This document shows positions 26,051 through 34,994 of a stretch of 64,000 nucleotides of DNA, in pieces (within the stretch, counting starts at the first letter, position 1; each line of letters starts with the position of its first letter). Under the pieces are notes generated by a model. The model ran no database searches. It was not told where the DNA came from and saw only the letters and a list, made by a program, of their open reading frames with translations. This DNA comes from Nocardioides sp. LHD-245 (lineage in GTDB: Bacteria > Actinomycetota > Actinomycetes > Propionibacteriales > Nocardioidaceae). The stretch is from assembly GCF_030929495.1 (NCBI RefSeq), contig NZ_JAVFWN010000004.1, positions 248,001-312,000 of the forward strand, in the 5' to 3' direction. Made by a program: the position numbers and the translations under genes.

Positions 26051-27622
26051 TCAACGCAGGGCATAGCCGTTGACCGAGCCCGCGCCGATCGCCACCACCC
26101 CGGTCAACCCCAGCTCGACCGGGGTCGGGATGCCGCCGGTGATGTGCGAGGGCCCGGTCTTGGGCGCGCCGTTGCCGACCTGTCCGGACTGGTGATCGCC
26201 CCAGGCCCAGATCCGCCCGGAGCCGGTCAGCGCGTAGCCCGTGTGGTCGCCGCCGACGATCCGGCTGACCTGGGTCAGGGTGACGTTGACGAGGGGGGTG
26301 AGCTGCGGGTTCCCCCCGTTGTCGAAGCCGACGTCGCCGTACCGGCCGGAGCCCCAGCTGAAGACGATGCCCCCGGCCTGGATCCGGAAGCCCGCGGCGC
26401 TGCCCGCGCCGATGGCGACCGCCGTGAATCCGGGCTGGATGTTGGTCGGCTGATCACGGTGCGCGGCCAGCCCGTTGCCGATCTCGCCCTGGTTGCCGTA
26501 GCCCCACGCCCACACCTCGCCGGTGCCGCCCCGGCGGACATAGGCGGTGGCGTGCCCCGCGGCGATGGCCGTCGCGTCGTTGATGAAGTCGACGAGGACC
26601 GGCGTCGGGGCATCGGTGCCGCTGGTGTTGTTGCCGAGCTGCCCGACGCCGCCGACGCCCCAGGACGCGACCTGACCGCTCGCGAGGATGGCGTAGGCGT
26701 TGTATCCGCCGGCGGCGATGGCCGTCGCGGGTGCCGGCAGGTTGACGCGCACCGGCACCCGGGAGTGGTAGCCGAGCCCCGACGCTCCGTTGCCGAGCTG
26801 GCCGTAGCGCCCCGACCCCCACGCCCACACCGAGCCGTCGGACCTCAGCGCGTAGGCGGACTCGCTGTTGGCGGCGATCGCGGTGACGCCGGTCAGGCCG
26901 GCGACCCGCACCGGCCAGGAGCGACCACCGGTGCGGCCGTTGCCGAGCTCGCCGTTCTGGTTGAAGCCCCAGGCCCACACGGTGCCGTCCCCGCAGAGCC
27001 CGTACGTCGACCGCGAGCCGCCCGTGATCGCCTGGAGACCGCGGATCCGCGGGATCTCCACCGGGGCGAGCCGGTCGGTCGAGTCCGCCGTGCCGAGGCG
27101 GCCGTGGTCGCCCTCGCCCCAGCCGTACGCCGTCGACCCCGACGTCGCGCAGAAGGTCGGCGTCGCATAGGCGACCGACACGACCCTGCGCTTGCCGTTG
27201 CGCTTGACCCGCACCTTCTTCTTGCTCACCTGGGGCGTGACCTGCTGATCGAAGAGCTCGATCGGCGCTGCCTTGATCTTGTAGACGCCCGGTGCCAGAC
27301 GCTTGAGGTTCGTCGACCTCGTGACGACCTTCTTGAACTTCTTCTTCCGACCGGGCTGCTTGGGCCCCTTGACGGTGACCTTCACCAGCGAGGCCGCCTC
27401 GGCGGGGTGCTGGAGCTCGACCCGCAGGCCCTTCTTGCCCTGCTCTGCACGCGCGTCCGTCCTGCCATCCGGCGCGCCATCGACGGAGCCGGGTTGTGCG
27501 GCCGCCCGTGGCGTCGTGGCCGATGCGGCGTCGGCCGGCAGCACCGTGGCCGCGCCGACGCTGGTGGCGAGGGCGGTGCCGACGCACAGCACCCTGATCC
27601 GGAGGAGATGGGAACTGGTCAT
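26051..27622 (-). CDS. secreted RCC1-repeat beta-propeller protein
   Basis: 523 residues from ATG 27622. The first 33 residues form a signal peptide (hydrophobic LCVGTALATSVGAATVLPA, then a DAASA cleavage site), so the protein is exported. A Lys-rich region of about 100 residues (KGPKQPGRKKKFKK) precedes at least six RCC1 blades of the form VWAWGxxxxGxLGNG. RCC1 propellers usually mediate protein-protein contacts; bacterial secreted versions have no known enzymatic activity. The gene is flanked by inverted 32-bp-period repeats, two copies after its 3' end and three copies upstream. It may therefore be a movable or recombining unit. Confidence 0.85.
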   Translation of the reverse strand: MTSSHLLRIRVLCVGTALATSVGAATVLPADAASATTPRAAAQPGSVDGAPDGRTDARAEQGKKGLRVELQHPAEAASLVKVTVKGPKQPGRKKKFKKVVTRSTNLKRLAPGVYKIKAAPIELFDQQVTPQVSKKKVRVKRNGKRRVVSVAYATPTFCATSGSTAYGWGEGDHGRLGTADSTDRLAPVEIPRIRGLQAITGGSRSTYGLCGDGTVWAWGFNQNGELGNGRTGGRSWPVRVAGLTGVTAIAANSESAYALRSDGSVWAWGSGRYGQLGNGASGLGYHSRVPVRVNLPAPATAIAAGGYNAYAILASGQVASWGVGGVGQLGNNTSGTDAPTPVLVDFINDATAIAAGHATAYVRRGGTGEVWAWGYGNQGEIGNGLAAHRDQPTNIQPGFTAVAIGAGSAAGFRIQAGGIVFSWGSGRYGDVGFDNGGNPQLTPLVNVTLTQVSRIVGGDHTGYALTGSGRIWAWGDHQSGQVGNGAPKTGPSHITGGIPTPVELGLTGVVAIGAGSVNGYALR

Positions 27623-27943
27623 GGGGACTCCCGTGGCAGCGAAGGTGAGTTGCGTCACGGTAGCCGCAGCGGCGCCGAGCGACCAGCCCCTTGGGCTCGG
27701 TCGACGGGGCCGCGGACCCACCAGCTGTTCAGTCTGGGCCGGGTCGGCGAGCTGAGCTGTTCAGTCTGGGCCGGGTCGGCGAGCTGAGCTGTTCAATCTG
27801 AGCCGGGTCGGGGAGAGGTCGAGCACACCGGGCCGGGAGCGCCTCACGGCGCAGGGCCGCTCGTGGCGGCTTGATGTTGGGACCCGGGGCTGCCGCGACC
27901 CGGCGTGCTCGACTCGGCAAGTCTACGCGCTCGATCACGATGA
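27623..27943. other. non-coding stretch holding repeats and RCC1 upstream region
   Basis: This 321-bp gap between the RCC1 start and the 3' end of the next minus-strand gene holds three tandem repeat units (27727-27810). The rest shows no open frame with coding character and no RNA gene that I can recognise. The RCC1 promoter should lie between 27623 and the repeats, but no clear -35/-10 pair stands out. Confidence 0.6.
27727..27810. repeat. three copies of the 32-bp-period repeat, inverted (right flank of RCC1 gene)
   Basis: Units start at 27727, 27759 and 27791, exactly 32 bp apart. The third carries GTTCAATCTGAGCCGGGTCG, the exact reverse complement of the left-flank core. The first two share the same two substitutions (GTTCAGTCTGGGCCGGGTCG). 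The 12-bp spacer (GCGAGCTGAGCT) differs from the spacer of the left copies. Confidence 0.85.
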
Positions 27944-28543
27944 TCACGCCAGGCGGTGCGCGAGCTCCAAGTGGCCGGCCGCCTCCAGATGCTCGGCGAG
28001 GGCGAGCGTGCGGCGTACGTCGGCGTCGGGGACCTCGGGCAGGGTGGCCCGGCCCGCCGCGACGACCCGGGCGAAAGCCGCGGCGCGGAGCAGGACGTCG
28101 GCGAACTCGCCCTCGGCGATGCCGCGGAGCACCTCGTCGACCATCCGGCGCAGCTCGTCGGGACCCGGCGGGTCGGCGACGCCGGCGACCACGCGGGCGA
28201 ACTCGGCCCGGCCACGGCCGGCCTCGAACTGGCGGGCGACGCCGGCCGGGTCGGCGTAGACCCACGACCGCAGGACGTAGAGGCGCCACAGGCAGCCCGC
28301 CAGGGTGTCGGCGGCGGCGTGCGACCAGAGCTCGGCGATCGTCTCGATGCCCTCGGTCTCGGCGAGGTGGACGAGGCGCTCGGAGACGCCGGCGTCGTCG
28401 CTGGCGTGCGCGCCGCGGACGAGCAGGACGGCGGCGCGCTCCGCGGCCTCGGTGAGCAGAGCGGGGTCGACGCCGTCGGCGTACTCGTCGAAGAACGCGG
28501 CCTCCCGCGGCGCGGGACGGTGATGACGCCGGTGCTCGGACAC
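27944..28543 (-). CDS. conserved hypothetical helical protein
   Basis: 199 residues from GTG 28543. A TAGGGT box (28550-28555) six bases upstream suggests a leaderless transcript. The sequence is almost wholly alpha-helical, rich in Ala, Glu and Leu, with no membrane segment, signal peptide or catalytic motif that I recognise. Segments such as ETIAELWSHAAADTLAGCLW and YVLRSWVYADPAGVARQFEA look like conserved helices. It is divergent from the solute-binding protein gene at 28617, sharing a 73-bp control region. I do not assign a function. Confidence 0.7.
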   Translation of the reverse strand: MSEHRRHHRPAPREAAFFDEYADGVDPALLTEAAERAAVLLVRGAHASDDAGVSERLVHLAETEGIETIAELWSHAAADTLAGCLWRLYVLRSWVYADPAGVARQFEAGRGRAEFARVVAGVADPPGPDELRRMVDEVLRGIAEGEFADVLLRAAAFARVVAAGRATLPEVPDADVRRTLALAEHLEAAGHLELAHRLA

Positions 28544-28616
28544 CCGATCACCCTAGAACGGCTGTGCGCGGCGGGCGACCGGACCGGCGCTGTGACCGGC
28601 CGGTAGGGTTGCCGCC

Positions 28617-30047
28617 GTGGGTCGGTTCACGTGGCGGACGGGTGCGGTCGTGGTCGGGGTCGCCGTCGTGGTCCTCGTGGGCATGATCGCCCTGGCGAGC
28701 GGCACCGAGCAGAAGAAGCAGCCGCATCCCCCGAAGCCGCCGACGGCGACGAAGACCGATCTCGAGTTCGCGGCCTGGGGCAGCGAGCAGGAGATCGCGG
28801 CGTACCAGACCGTCGTCGACGCCTACAACGCCAGCAGCACCGACACCAGTGTGTCCGTCGTCTCCTGGCCGAACGCCGACGCGATGCTCGACGCGATCCG
28901 CAGCGGCGAGGCGACTCCCGACCTCTACCTGATCCCGCGCAGCGACCTGGCCGAGACGGTCGCGGAGAAGCGCAACATCCCGCTGCTCGACCTGGTCCTC
29001 GAGCGGGAGATCCCGATCGGCGACGACTTCGCACGCGACGCCGTCTCGGCGTTCTCGGTCGACGACGACCTGCAGTGCCTGCCGTACGCCGCGTCCCCGA
29101 TGGTCATCTACTACAACACCGACCTCGTCGACTTCGCGGCGATGGAGGCCGAGGGCCTGCCGACCGCCAAGGGCGACAACAAGGGCTGGAACTTCGCCGA
29201 GTTCCGGGCAGCCGCCGAGTTCGCCAGCCGGCCGCGCCGCAACACCCGCGGCATCTACATCGAGCCCACGCTGCGCGGACTGGCGCCGTTCGTCTACTCC
29301 GGCGGCGGCCAGCTCTTCGACGACGACGGCGAGCCCACCCGCCTCGCGCTCGGTGACGACGGCTCGACCGATGCGCTGCGCCAGACCCTCGAGCTGCTCC
29401 GCGATCCGCGGCTGACCCTCAGCACCGCGCAGCTGGAGAAGCGCTCCGCGCTGGAGTGGTTCGAGCGCGGCAAGCTCGCGATGATCGCGGGCTTCCGGGG
29501 CCTGACGCCGGAGCTGCGGGGCACCGAGGGACTCAACTTCGACGTGATGCCGATGCCGTCGCTGGGCTCGGCGCACACCATCGCCGACCTCAGCGGCCTC
29601 TGCCTGGCTCCCAACGGGCCGATGCGCACCGAGGCCGCGGCCAACGTGCTCAGCTATCTCGTGAGCGACGAGGCGCTGGCGCGGGTGGCCGAGACCGGCT
29701 ACGTGCAGCCCGCCAAGCTGACCGTCGCCTTCTCCGACGACTTCCTGCAGGCCGGCCAGGCGCCCGAGCACTCCTCGGTGTTCAACGCCGTGATGCGCTC
29801 GGTGGTGCTGCCGCCGCTGATGAGCCAGGGCCGCGAGCTGCGCGAGCTGGTCGATCCCGACATCGAGACCCTGCTGACGACGCCGGACATCGCCGACCTG
29901 CAGGAGGCGCTGCGGGCGATCGACGAGAAGTCGCGCAGTCTCCTGGATCCGGACTACGAGCCGTCGGAGTCGCCCTCCGGCCCGGTGCCGGACGATCCGG
30001 CGGACCCGGCGTCGCCGTCCTCGACGGAGTCCGACGACCGCGGCTGA
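28617..30047 (+). CDS. orphan extracellular solute-binding protein
   Basis: 476 residues from GTG 28617, with TAGGGT (28604-28609) seven bases upstream, so probably leaderless. The N-terminus is a membrane helix (8-27) without a lipobox Cys, so the protein is tethered rather than lipidated. The rest matches family 1 sugar-type binding proteins: LEFAAWGSEQEIAAYQTVVD, then YYNTDLVDFAA, EWFERGKLAMIAGF, and a hinge region. A Pro/Ser-rich acidic tail (about 445-476) is added. No permease or ATPase genes are adjacent. The last 94 bp overlap the 3' end of the convergent RNase D gene. Confidence 0.8.
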   Translation: MGRFTWRTGAVVVGVAVVVLVGMIALASGTEQKKQPHPPKPPTATKTDLEFAAWGSEQEIAAYQTVVDAYNASSTDTSVSVVSWPNADAMLDAIRSGEATPDLYLIPRSDLAETVAEKRNIPLLDLVLEREIPIGDDFARDAVSAFSVDDDLQCLPYAASPMVIYYNTDLVDFAAMEAEGLPTAKGDNKGWNFAEFRAAAEFASRPRRNTRGIYIEPTLRGLAPFVYSGGGQLFDDDGEPTRLALGDDGSTDALRQTLELLRDPRLTLSTAQLEKRSALEWFERGKLAMIAGFRGLTPELRGTEGLNFDVMPMPSLGSAHTIADLSGLCLAPNGPMRTEAAANVLSYLVSDEALARVAETGYVQPAKLTVAFSDDFLQAGQAPEHSSVFNAVMRSVVLPPLMSQGRELRELVDPDIETLLTTPDIADLQEALRAIDEKSRSLLDPDYEPSESPSGPVPDDPADPASPSSTESDDRG

Positions 30048-31312
30048 CGCGTCCTCCGGCTCGGGGTCTCCTCGGCGTCGAGGACGGCGCGGCTCAGCGC
30101 CGACGCGGTGAGTCCGATCTGCCAGCTGCGCGCTCCCAGCCCGCGGAGCTGGTCGACCACCGCCTCGAGCAGATCGACCGCGTCCCGGGTCGCCGGAGGC
30201 GTCCACATGACCCGGCGCAGAGTGTCGGGGGTGAGCAGGTTCTCCAGGGGAACGGAGTGCTCCTCGGCGAGCGCGGTGACGGCGGCCCGGGCGAGCTCGA
30301 GGCGTCGGGCGGCGACCGGGTCCTTGTCGGCCCAGGTCCGCGGCGCGGGCGGGCCGTCGCCGTGGCTGACCCGCGAGGGCAGGTCGTCCTCCGGGAGCTC
30401 GGCCGCCTCCTGCAGCGCGGCGAGCCACTCGCGGGAGTGGCGTGCCGCACCACGTCCGTGGAAGCCGGAGGTGCCGAGGAGGGCCCCGCGGCTGGTGGGC
30501 ATGGCGGTCGCTGCGGCGATGATGGCGGCATCGGGGATCAGACGCCCCGGCGTGACGTCCCGCTCGCGGGCGATCTGGTCGCGCGTCTCCCACAGGGCCC
30601 GCACCGCGCCGAGGGTACGACGACCGCGGATCTTGTGCAGGCCCGAGGTGCGTCGCCAGGCGTCGACCCGGACGGTCGGCTCGAAGCCGCGGACGTGCTC
30701 GAACTCCTGCCGGGCCCAGTCGGCCTTCCCCGCCTCCTCGAGCTGGGCGGACAGCAGGTCGCGCAGCTCGACGAGCACCTCGACGTCGAGGGCGGCGTAC
30801 TCGAGCCACGGCTCGGGCAGCGGTCGCGTCGACCAGTCGACGGCGGAGTGCTCCTTGCGCAGGTGGCGCTCCAGCAGCGTCTCGACGAGGGTGGCCAGCC
30901 CGACCCGCGGGTAGTTCAGCAGCCGGCCGGCGAGCTCGGTGTCGAACAGCGCGACCGGCCGCAGGCCGACCTCGGCGAGACAGGGGAGGTCCTGGGTGGC
31001 GGCGTGCAGGATCCACTCGGCGTCGCCGATCGCCTCGGCGAGCGGCGTCAGGTCCCCGAAGGGGATCGGGTCGATCAGGCCGATCCCGGCGCCGGTGCGC
31101 TTGACCTGGATCAGGTAGGCGCGGTTGGAGTACCGGTAGCCGGAGGCGCGCTCGGCGTCGATCGCGACCGGCCCGGACCCGGTGGCGAGCGCGGCGCAGT
31201 AGGCGGCGAGCGCAGCGGGCGTGTCGATGACCGGTGGCAGGCCGTCGGCGAGGGTCAGCAGCTCGACCGGCTGCTCCTCGGAGCCCGGCTGCTCGGTCGG
31301 TGAGTCGGTCAT
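29954..31312 (-). CDS. rnd: ribonuclease D (HRDC-domain 3'-5' exoribonuclease)
   Basis: 452 residues from ATG 31312, which shares one base with the stop of the DUF3000 gene. The DEDD exonuclease domain carries D52/E54 (AIDAERA), FDTELAGRLLNYPRVGLATL and YAALDVEVLVEL. An HRDC domain follows at about 215-300 (WRRTSGLHKIRGRRTLGAVR). RNase D trims tRNA and other small RNA 3' ends. The last 35 residues are a Ser/Gly/Glu-rich tail lying antisense to the tail of the solute-binding protein gene. The DUF3000-RNase D pairing next to hemE is common in actinobacteria. Confidence 0.9.
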   Translation of the reverse strand: MTDSPTEQPGSEEQPVELLTLADGLPPVIDTPAALAAYCAALATGSGPVAIDAERASGYRYSNRAYLIQVKRTGAGIGLIDPIPFGDLTPLAEAIGDAEWILHAATQDLPCLAEVGLRPVALFDTELAGRLLNYPRVGLATLVETLLERHLRKEHSAVDWSTRPLPEPWLEYAALDVEVLVELRDLLSAQLEEAGKADWARQEFEHVRGFEPTVRVDAWRRTSGLHKIRGRRTLGAVRALWETRDQIARERDVTPGRLIPDAAIIAAATAMPTSRGALLGTSGFHGRGAARHSREWLAALQEAAELPEDDLPSRVSHGDGPPAPRTWADKDPVAARRLELARAAVTALAEEHSVPLENLLTPDTLRRVMWTPPATRDAVDLLEAVVDQLRGLGARSWQIGLTASALSRAVLDAEETPSRRTRQPRSSDSVEDGDAGSAGSSGTGPEGDSDGS

Positions 31313-31926
31313 CAGCTCCCGCTGCCTCGCTGACCGCGGCGGGACGGCATGACCGCGATCCCGTCGGGCACCGGCTCGAGGCCGCCGGCGGTGCACATCA
31401 GCTCGCCCCACGCCTCGGCGTGGCTGGCGAGGTCGTCGGAATCGACCGGGGTCCACGACGCCCGGATCTCCAGCTGGGCGTTGCCCGGCTCGTCGGCCAT
31501 CGAGCCGTAGCTCTCGGTCGCCACCCGGGTGACGGTGCCGGAGACGGCGACGTGCTCGGCCCCGTGCGCCGCGAGCGCGTCGGTCAGCCAGGTCCAGCCG
31601 ACGTCGGTCAGCAGCGGGTCGGTCGCCAGGTCGTGGTCGATCTCGGCGCGGCAGTAGGCGACGCAGCGGAAGGTGCCCTCCCAGGCGTCGTTGCCGGCCG
31701 GGTCGTGGAGCAGGACCAGCCGCCCGGTGGCGACCTCCTCGTCGTCCACGGTCACGTCGGCGGACAGCGCCGCGGCGTACGGCGCGATCCGCTGCGGCGC
31801 CGGCATCTCCTCGCAGAACACCTCGGGGCGGAAGGTGGCGGCGCGCAGGCCTGCGACCGCAGCGGTGAACTCGGGGGGTGTGCCGGCCGCGCCGGACCCC
31901 TGGTTCATCTCCTGGCGGGCGACCAT
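31312..31926 (-). CDS. DUF3000 protein
   Basis: 204 residues from ATG 31926; TAGGGT (31933-31938, minus strand) lies six bases before it, which fits a leaderless mRNA. The sequence matches the actinobacterial DUF3000 family by its length and context between RNase D and hemE. Recognisable blocks are FRPEVFCEEMPAPQRIAPYA, ATGRLVLLHDPAGNDAWEG and a C-terminal LEPVPDGIAVMPSRRGQRG. No catalytic motif or membrane segment is seen. Coupling to RNase D suggests an RNA- or haem-related role, but that is only guilt by association. Confidence 0.8.
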   Translation of the reverse strand: MVARQEMNQGSGAAGTPPEFTAAVAGLRAATFRPEVFCEEMPAPQRIAPYAAALSADVTVDDEEVATGRLVLLHDPAGNDAWEGTFRCVAYCRAEIDHDLATDPLLTDVGWTWLTDALAAHGAEHVAVSGTVTRVATESYGSMADEPGNAQLEIRASWTPVDSDDLASHAEAWGELMCTAGGLEPVPDGIAVMPSRRGQRGSGS

Positions 31927-31995
31927 GAGGCCACCCTAGGACCAGAGGGCCGGATCGATGTGCGTCCCACGCCGTTCACCTGAGACCCTGACCCC

Positions 31996-33057
31996 GTGAC
32001 CGCCCCACGCCATGACCGCCCCCTCTCGGACAGCACCTTCCTCAAGGCCGCCCGTGGCGAGGCGGTGCCGCACACCCCGGTCTGGTTCATGCGGCAGGCC
32101 GGACGCTCGCTGCCCGAGTACCTCGCGACCCGTGAGGGCGTCGCCATGCTCGACGCCTGCGCCGACCCGGACCTGATCGTCGAGATCACGCTGCAGCCCG
32201 TGCGCCGGTACGGCGTCGACGCGGCCATCTTCTTCTCCGACATCGTGCTGCCACTCAAAGCGGTCGGCGTCGACCTCGACATCGTCCCGGGCGTGGGCCC
32301 CGTCGTCGCCGAGCCGGTCCGCACGCTCGCCGACGTCGAGGCGATCCCCGACCTCACGCCCGAGCAGATCCCCTACATCACCCAGGCCGTGCAGGGCCTC
32401 GTCGGCGAGCTCGCCGGCCTCAACGGAGGCACGCCGCTCATCGGGTTCGCAGGGGCGCCGTTCACCGTGGCGTCGTACCTCGTCGAGGGCGGGCCCTCCA
32501 AGGACCATGCCAAGACCAAGGCGCTGATGTTCGGCGCCCCCGACGTCTGGGACGCGTTGATGGGCAAGATCGCGGGCATCTCCGCGGCGTTCCTGGAGAC
32601 CCAGGTCGCGGCCGGCGCCTCGGCGGTGCAGCTGTTCGACTCCTGGGCCGGCGCGCTCACCCGCGACGACTACGTCCGCTACGTCCAGCCGCACTCCGCG
32701 GACGTCCTGGAGCGGGTGGGGGAGCTCGGGGTGCCGCGCATCCACTTCGGCGTCGGTACGTCGAACCTGCTCGATCTCATGGGCGAGGCGGGCGCCGACG
32801 TGGTCGGCGTCGACTGGCGCACGCCGCTGGAGCGGGCCATCCCGCTCGTCGGCGACCGCGCGGTGCAGGGCAACCTGGACCCGACGTTGGTGTTCGCGCC
32901 GACCGAGCTGATGACCGAGCGCGCCGCCGCGGTCATTGAGGCCGGCCGGGCCGCCCGCGGGCACGTCTTCAACCTCGGCCACGGCGTCATCCCCAGCACC
33001 GACCCCGACCAGCTCGCGCGGCTGACGGAGTTCGTGCACGCCTACCCGCTGGCCTGA
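31996..33057 (+). CDS. hemE: uroporphyrinogen decarboxylase
   Basis: 353 residues from GTG 31996. The substrate-binding N-terminal signature [15 protein letters not shown] (28-42) with its invariant Arg pair is present. So are the [17 protein letters not shown] loop and the [20 protein letters not shown] segment. The enzyme removes four acetate carboxyls from uroporphyrinogen III to give coproporphyrinogen III in haem biosynthesis, in the cytoplasm. It is divergent from DUF3000. Its last 16 bp overlap the convergent NYN-domain gene. No other hem gene lies in the window. Confidence 0.94.
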   Translation: MTAPRHDRPLSDSTFLKAARGEAVPHTPVWFMRQAGRSLPEYLATREGVAMLDACADPDLIVEITLQPVRRYGVDAAIFFSDIVLPLKAVGVDLDIVPGVGPVVAEPVRTLADVEAIPDLTPEQIPYITQAVQGLVGELAGLNGGTPLIGFAGAPFTVASYLVEGGPSKDHAKTKALMFGAPDVWDALMGKIAGISAAFLETQVAAGASAVQLFDSWAGALTRDDYVRYVQPHSADVLERVGELGVPRIHFGVGTSNLLDLMGEAGADVVGVDWRTPLERAIPLVGDRAVQGNLDPTLVFAPTELMTERAAAVIEAGRAARGHVFNLGHGVIPSTDPDQLARLTEFVHAYPLA

Positions 33058-33848
33058 GCCTTCTTCGTCGCGGTCCGCTTCGCCGCGGTCTTGCGTGCCG
33101 CCGCCTTCTCCACGGTGGTCCGCCCCTTGAGCCCGACCCGCACGTCGGAGCCGGACCCGGTGGTGGTCAGGTAGGGCTGCCCCTCGACGAGGGTGATCAG
33201 CTTCGCGGCGCCGTACAGCCGCGGGTCGAAGGAGGAGTCGGCGGATCGGAGATAGCTGCCGATCGCCCCCAGGCGCGCCCAGCCGTCGTCGTCGGAGGTC
33301 GCGTTGACGGCCCGGCTGAGCAGGCTCTGCAGGTTGGGCAGGGGGGCGCTCGGCTCCGTGCCCTCCTCGACCTCGTCCTCGCTCGCCGGGGCGGACGGTC
33401 CCTCCTCGCCCAGGACCTCGAGATAGATGAAGGTGTCGCAGGCCGCGACGAGTGACTGCGGGGTCTTGCGCAGCCCGAGTCCGTAGACGGTCCTGCCCGA
33501 CTCGCGCAGCCGGGTCGCGAGCCGGGTGAAGTCGCTGTCGCTGGACACGAGGGCGAACGCGTCCAGGTTGCCGGAGTACAGCAGGTCCATCGCGTCGATG
33601 ATCAGCGCCGAGTCCGTGGAGTTCTTGCCCGTCGTGTAGGCGAACTGCTGCACGGGGACGATGGCGTGCCGGTTCAGCTGCGCCTTCCACCCGCCGAGCT
33701 GGGGCGTCGTCCAGTCGCCGTACGCCCGCTTGACGGTCGCCACGCCGTAGGTCGCCAGCTCCTCGAGCAGGGCGCTCACGTGCTTGGGCGAGGTGTTGTC
33801 GGCGTCGATGAGGACGGCCAGCCGCGCGGTGCTCGGAGTGGTGGTCAC
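33042..33848 (-). CDS. NYN-domain putative ribonuclease with LOTUS/OST-HTH domain
   Basis: 268 residues from GTG 33848. The N-terminal NYN (PIN-like) domain has its acidic residues in [14 protein letters not shown] (D15, D17), in [15 protein letters not shown] and in ALVSSDSDF. After an acidic linker, residues about 168-240 form an OST-HTH/LOTUS RNA-binding domain ([10 protein letters not shown], then [17 protein letters not shown]). A Lys/Ala-rich basic tail ends the protein. The domain pairing predicts a metal-dependent RNase targeted to structured RNA. It converges on hemE with a 16-bp overlap. Confidence 0.85.
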   Translation of the reverse strand: MTTTPSTARLAVLIDADNTSPKHVSALLEELATYGVATVKRAYGDWTTPQLGGWKAQLNRHAIVPVQQFAYTTGKNSTDSALIIDAMDLLYSGNLDAFALVSSDSDFTRLATRLRESGRTVYGLGLRKTPQSLVAACDTFIYLEVLGEEGPSAPASEDEVEEGTEPSAPLPNLQSLLSRAVNATSDDDGWARLGAIGSYLRSADSSFDPRLYGAAKLITLVEGQPYLTTTGSGSDVRVGLKGRTTVEKAAARKTAAKRTATKKAQASG

Positions 33849-33908
33849 CGGCCCATCATCGCCGAGCCCGCCGCCGGCGCCCGGGAGGTGGTGCCCAGGA
33901 GGTGGCGC

Positions 33909-34838
33909 TCAGGAGGCGGCGCTCGCCTTCGCGTCCTGAGCCCGGCACTCCCGGGCGCGGGCGGCCAGCACCGCCTGCAGCTCCCGCACGGGCAGCGGCT
34001 GCTGGAGGGACCGGCGCTGGCGCAGCTGCAGGGTGAGGAAGGTCCGGTCGCCGGCGATGGGCCGGGACGTGATGGCGCCGATGCGGTGCAGCGGGTCGCC
34101 CAGCACCGCGTAGTCGGGGAGCACGGTGACGCCGATGCCCTCGGCGACCAGGGCCTTGCCCATCTCGGCGCCGTCGGTGCTGTGGGCGACGGGCGGGAGC
34201 TCGCGGCCGAAGGTGCGCTGGACGTAGCGGTGCATCACGTGACCGGCGCGCATGGTGACGAACCGCTCCAGCCGCAGCTCCTCGACGCTCACCTGCGCGC
34301 GGGCGGCCAGCGGGTGGGTCGCGGGGAGGACGGCGACGGGCCGGCCGTGCAGCAGGTCGACCCCGTCGAGGCCGACCGGCGGGTCGTCCGCGTCGAGGAC
34401 GTCGACCAGGCCCAGGTCGAGGGTCCCCTCGGCGAGTCCTTCGTCGATCTGTGCCTGCGACAGGGTGAGCACCTCGACCGTCGTGCCGGGGTGCCGGACC
34501 TGGAAGGTGCCGACCGCGGGCGCGAGGAGGGTCGAGGTGGCGGTGTGCACGGTGCCGAGGCGGATCACCCGGGCATCGGGGCGTTGGTCGCCGGCGGCGC
34601 GGCGCAGCCGATCGACGGCGCTGAGGACGTCGGACATGTAGGGGAGCAGCTCGCGGCCCTCGCGGCTGATCAGGGCGCCGGAGCGGCGGCGGTCGAGCAG
34701 GGTCACCCGCAGCTCCCGCTCGAGCTTGGTGAGTGCCTCGCTGAGGGCGGGTTGGGAGAGATGGAGCTTCTCACTGGCCCGGCGCAGCGAGCCGTGCTGT
34801 GTGACGGCCGCCAGGTACTCCAGCTGTTCGATGCGCAT
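33909..34838 (-). CDS. LysR-family transcriptional regulator
   Basis: 309 residues from ATG 34838, with AAAGG as ribosome-binding site. The N-terminal winged HTH is standard (LEYLAAVTQHGSLRRASEKL, then LSQPALSEALTKLERELRV), followed by a periplasmic-binding-protein-like effector domain (about 90-290). The gene does not face a divergent target, because the next upstream gene is on the same strand. A LysR-type T-N11-A site lies at 34910-34925, about 75 bp upstream, which suggests autoregulation. The effector and regulon are unknown. Confidence 0.88.
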   Translation of the reverse strand: MRIEQLEYLAAVTQHGSLRRASEKLHLSQPALSEALTKLERELRVTLLDRRRSGALISREGRELLPYMSDVLSAVDRLRRAAGDQRPDARVIRLGTVHTATSTLLAPAVGTFQVRHPGTTVEVLTLSQAQIDEGLAEGTLDLGLVDVLDADDPPVGLDGVDLLHGRPVAVLPATHPLAARAQVSVEELRLERFVTMRAGHVMHRYVQRTFGRELPPVAHSTDGAEMGKALVAEGIGVTVLPDYAVLGDPLHRIGAITSRPIAGDRTFLTLQLRQRRSLQQPLPVRELQAVLAARARECRAQDAKASAAS

Positions 34839-34909
34839 GGGTGCTGCCTTTCACGTCCATCGGTGACGCCGTGGTCCACGTCCTTGCCCGCGACATAAAG
34901 TCGAGTAAG

Positions 34910-34925
34910 ACTGTAGACAAACAGT
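34910..34925. promoter_or_regulatory. LysR-type T-N11-A inverted repeat
   Basis: ACTGTAGACAAACAGT is a perfect inverted repeat (arms ACTGT/ACAGT, 6-bp centre) with the T-N11-A spacing of LysR sites. It lies in a short AT-rich patch (about 34893-34935) within very GC-rich DNA, 72-87 bp upstream of the LysR gene. Binding by that regulator is inferred. Confidence 0.6.
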
Positions 34926-34994
34926 ATCACGGACCGGTTCGCCCTCCCGGCGATCCCGATCCAGGACGGTGGTCGCGAGGCCGCGGACCCGGGC

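Noticed and set aside
25989..27810. CRISPR-like array at the 32-bp-period repeats
   Set aside because: Spacers are only 12 bp, copies are two and three, and no cas genes are near.
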